NCBI GenBank assembly: GCA_902492185.1
Contig: CABUKY010000120.1
Coordinates: 1 to 5,608 of the forward strand
Reading direction: 5' to 3'
DNA from: an uncultured Collinsella sp.
GTDB lineage: Bacteria; Actinomycetota; Coriobacteriia; Coriobacteriales; Coriobacteriaceae
Length of the DNA: 5,608 nt
Each line of letters begins with the position of its first letter. The stretch's first letter is position 1. Positions 3,924 through 5,608 of the stretch are shown one piece after another. Made by a program: the position numbers and the translations under genes. The notes beneath the pieces were generated by a model that was not told the origin of the DNA, searched no databases, and saw nothing but the letters and a program-made list of their open reading frames with translations.

Positions 3924-5608
3924 CTAGCGCAGGGAGCGCAGGCCGCCGGCGTCTTTGTCGAGCACCGTAAAGCGCACGGCATCCAGGTGCTCCAAGATGC
4001 TGATGGCGCGTTTGCGCGACACGCCTAGGGCCTCGCGCAGCACGCTCGTTGTGGCTGCGCCACCGGCTGCCTCAATGGCAGCTGCGACGAGCTCACGCGC
4101 ATGGGCCTCGGCGGCAGCGGACAGGGCAACGTCGCGCTCAACCTTAACGATCGAGCGGCTGAGCGAAAGCTCGCGCAGGGCACGCGTCATGGTGTCGCGA
4201 TCGAGCTGTAGTCGCTCGCCCACCTCGGGCAACGTCGGTGCATCGAGGCCGGCCTCGTCAAGCAGCGCGACGATCCGCTCGCAAGCCTCTCGCACCACGC
4301 GTGCGGCAGCGGCGGCCGAATGCGGATCGAATACCTCGGCGCCCTCGGCGGCGCACACGCCACGGGAGCAGCCCTCGGCAATCAGGGCCGCGGCAACGCC
4401 TTCATCAGCGGCAGGCCACGCAGCATGGGCAACGGCGCCGGGCGTAAAGCCCGTCTCCTTGGGAGCCGCCGCGTGCATGGCTGACAGGGTCGCCGCCAGT
4501 GCATCCATCGCGGCGTCGAGCACCACGGCGTCCGCCAAGAGGCCCGCATCGCCCGCGGCAAGCTTGCGAACGGAGCCCTGCGCCACCAATCCGCGCAGTG
4601 CGGCATCGGCCTCGCCGACACCAAGATCCAAAGCCTCGGCAACATCAGCCGCCGTAACCGGCAGCATCTGCAGCGCCAGCCAAGCGCCCACACCGCCCGC
4701 GATATCGCCGGACTCAAGCGCCGCGTACAGCGCACGCTCCCCTTCAGCAAGCTCGCGCGAGCGACGGCAGCGCGAAAGCAGCACGCGCCCGCCGCCAATA
4801 AGCATCACGGGCGAATAGGACAGCACCACGGCATGGTCCCCGGCGCGCAGCGGCAGCGAGTTGTCCAAGCGCACCTGAACAATACGGGTTTCACCCACTG
4901 CCATGGGGGCCTCACCCTCCATGAACATGATGCGACCGACGACCTCGGCCGTACCCGCCATCACGTGCACACGCGCACCCGACTCGAACACACGCGGCTT
5001 GGCTCCCTCGCGACCCAAATACGTAAACGTCATCATAAAGCGCATCGTCTGGCCAAAGCGGCCCGCCACGCCGAGCATCTCACCGCGATCGAGCGTGGCG
5101 ACGGCATCGCCCACCAAGTTGAGTGCCACGCGCTGTCCCGGCAGTGCTCGCGGCGTATCGCCATGCACCTGAATCCCGCGCACGCGACAGACTGTACGCG
5201 ACGGCAAAGCCATCAGCTCGTCGCCCACCGCAACCGGCGCATCGTGCAGCGTTCCCGTCACGACGGTGCCGACGCCCTTGATCGTAAAGCAGCGGTCGAT
5301 GGGCAGACGCGGCGCGGCATCGGTGAGCTCGGAACGGTCGCGGCAAGCATCCCAGCAGGCACTTACCTGCTCGTCGAGCACCGCAAGCAGCCCGTCAATC
5401 CCCTCGCCTGTCTTGGACGACACAGGCACGATCGGCGCGCCCGCAAACACGGTACCCGACAAAAAGTCATCGACATCAAGCTCGGCAAGCTCGGTCATCT
5501 CGGCATCGGCCAGGTCGCACATCGTCAGCGCCACCACCATGTGTGTGACGCCCAGCAGCTCCAGCACATGCACGTGCTCGCGGGTCTGCGGCATCACGCC
5601 CTCAACGG
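3924..5608 (-). CDS. selB: Selenocysteine-specific elongation factor SelB, N-terminus off the window
   Basis: Delivers Sec-tRNA to the ribosome at UGA codons carrying a SECIS hairpin. The window holds the last 560 residues; the P-loop, switch I and DxPGH regions lie beyond the right edge. The visible protein begins VEGVMPQTREHVHVLELLGV, typical of the GTPase domain of SelB. The G4 position reads TMCD (residues 28-31) where TKxD/NKxD is usual, and G5 is VSSKTGEG (62-69). Domain II starts RLPIDRCFTIKGVGTVVTGTL (100-120), followed by domain III to about 285. A long C-terminal half made of winged-helix units then binds SECIS RNA. The last unit, ending SRKRAISILEHLDAVRFTV (530-548) and finishing LRSLR, is diagnostic of SelB and not of EF-Tu or IF2. 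With about 80 missing residues the full length would be near 640, close to known SelB (about 610-640). The stop is TAG at 3924-3926. selC follows at once, so the pair is a Sec-insertion module; selA and selD may lie to the right (inference). Confidence 0.96.
   Translation of the reverse strand, partial: VEGVMPQTREHVHVLELLGVTHMVVALTMCDLADAEMTELAELDVDDFLSGTVFAGAPIVPVSSKTGEGIDGLLAVLDEQVSACWDACRDRSELTDAAPRLPIDRCFTIKGVGTVVTGTLHDAPVAVGDELMALPSRTVCRVRGIQVHGDTPRALPGQRVALNLVGDAVATLDRGEMLGVAGRFGQTMRFMMTFTYLGREGAKPRVFESGARVHVMAGTAEVVGRIMFMEGEAPMAVGETRIVQVRLDNSLPLRAGDHAVVLSYSPVMLIGGGRVLLSRCRRSRELAEGERALYAALESGDIAGGVGAWLALQMLPVTAADVAEALDLGVGEADAALRGLVAQGSVRKLAAGDAGLLADAVVLDAAMDALAATLSAMHAAAPKETGFTPGAVAHAAWPAADEGVAAALIAEGCSRGVCAAEGAEVFDPHSAAAAARVVREACERIVALLDEAGLDAPTLPEVGERLQLDRDTMTRALRELSLSRSIVKVERDVALSAAAEAHARELVAAAIEAAGGAATTSVLREALGVSRKRAISILEHLDAVRFTVLDKDAGGLRSLR

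Noticed and set aside
3955..4818. 287-residue plus-strand open frame
   Set aside because: Antisense to selB, dominated by Ser/Ala/Arg, no recognisable fold; a shadow.
1..5608. CRISPR array, insertion sequence or prophage genes
   Set aside because: No regularly spaced direct repeats, transposase or phage-like protein was seen; gene content is ordinary chromosomal metabolism and translation.

Overview
The window looks like chromosomal DNA from a high-GC gut actinobacterium, most likely Coriobacteriia and possibly Collinsella. That assignment is inferred from base composition, protein style and gene content, and was not checked by any search. Every gene I can support lies on the minus strand, so transcription runs from right to left. 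There are five protein genes (one cut off at each window edge) and one tRNA gene, selC, lying between two of them.

Right half (about 2550-5608): a selenium and molybdenum cofactor neighbourhood. In transcription order it holds selB (the Sec-specific elongation factor, N-terminus off the right edge), selC (tRNA-Sec, anticodon UCA, encoded CCA) 36 bp later, a likely intrinsic terminator after selC, mobA (molybdopterin guanylyltransferase), and 15 bp later a small DUF3343 / putative Se-S carrier protein with a cysteine-rich N-terminal tail. Sec insertion and bis-MGD synthesis are the two special requirements of selenocysteine-containing formate dehydrogenases, so the locus probably supports such an enzyme. 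Neither a formate dehydrogenase nor a SECIS element is visible here.

Middle (about 960-2545): gdhA, a hexameric-type glutamate dehydrogenase of 451 residues with complete catalytic motifs. It has its own putative promoter, a good ribosome binding site and a strong intrinsic terminator. It links 2-oxoglutarate and ammonia to glutamate and is probably a separate transcription unit.

Left (1-910): between the gdhA terminator and the next gene is a striking 75-bp near-perfect palindrome (828-902). After it comes the start of a molybdenum hydroxylase (xanthine dehydrogenase/CO dehydrogenase family) FAD-binding subunit, which runs off the left edge. This gene has no complete ORF inside the window and was found by reading the reverse strand.

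I do not see a wholly new system. The least ordinary items are the Cys-rich DUF3343 protein in the selB-selC-mobA neighbourhood, the SelB G4 motif lacking its usual lysine, the mismatched last acceptor pair of tRNA-Sec, and the large palindrome.
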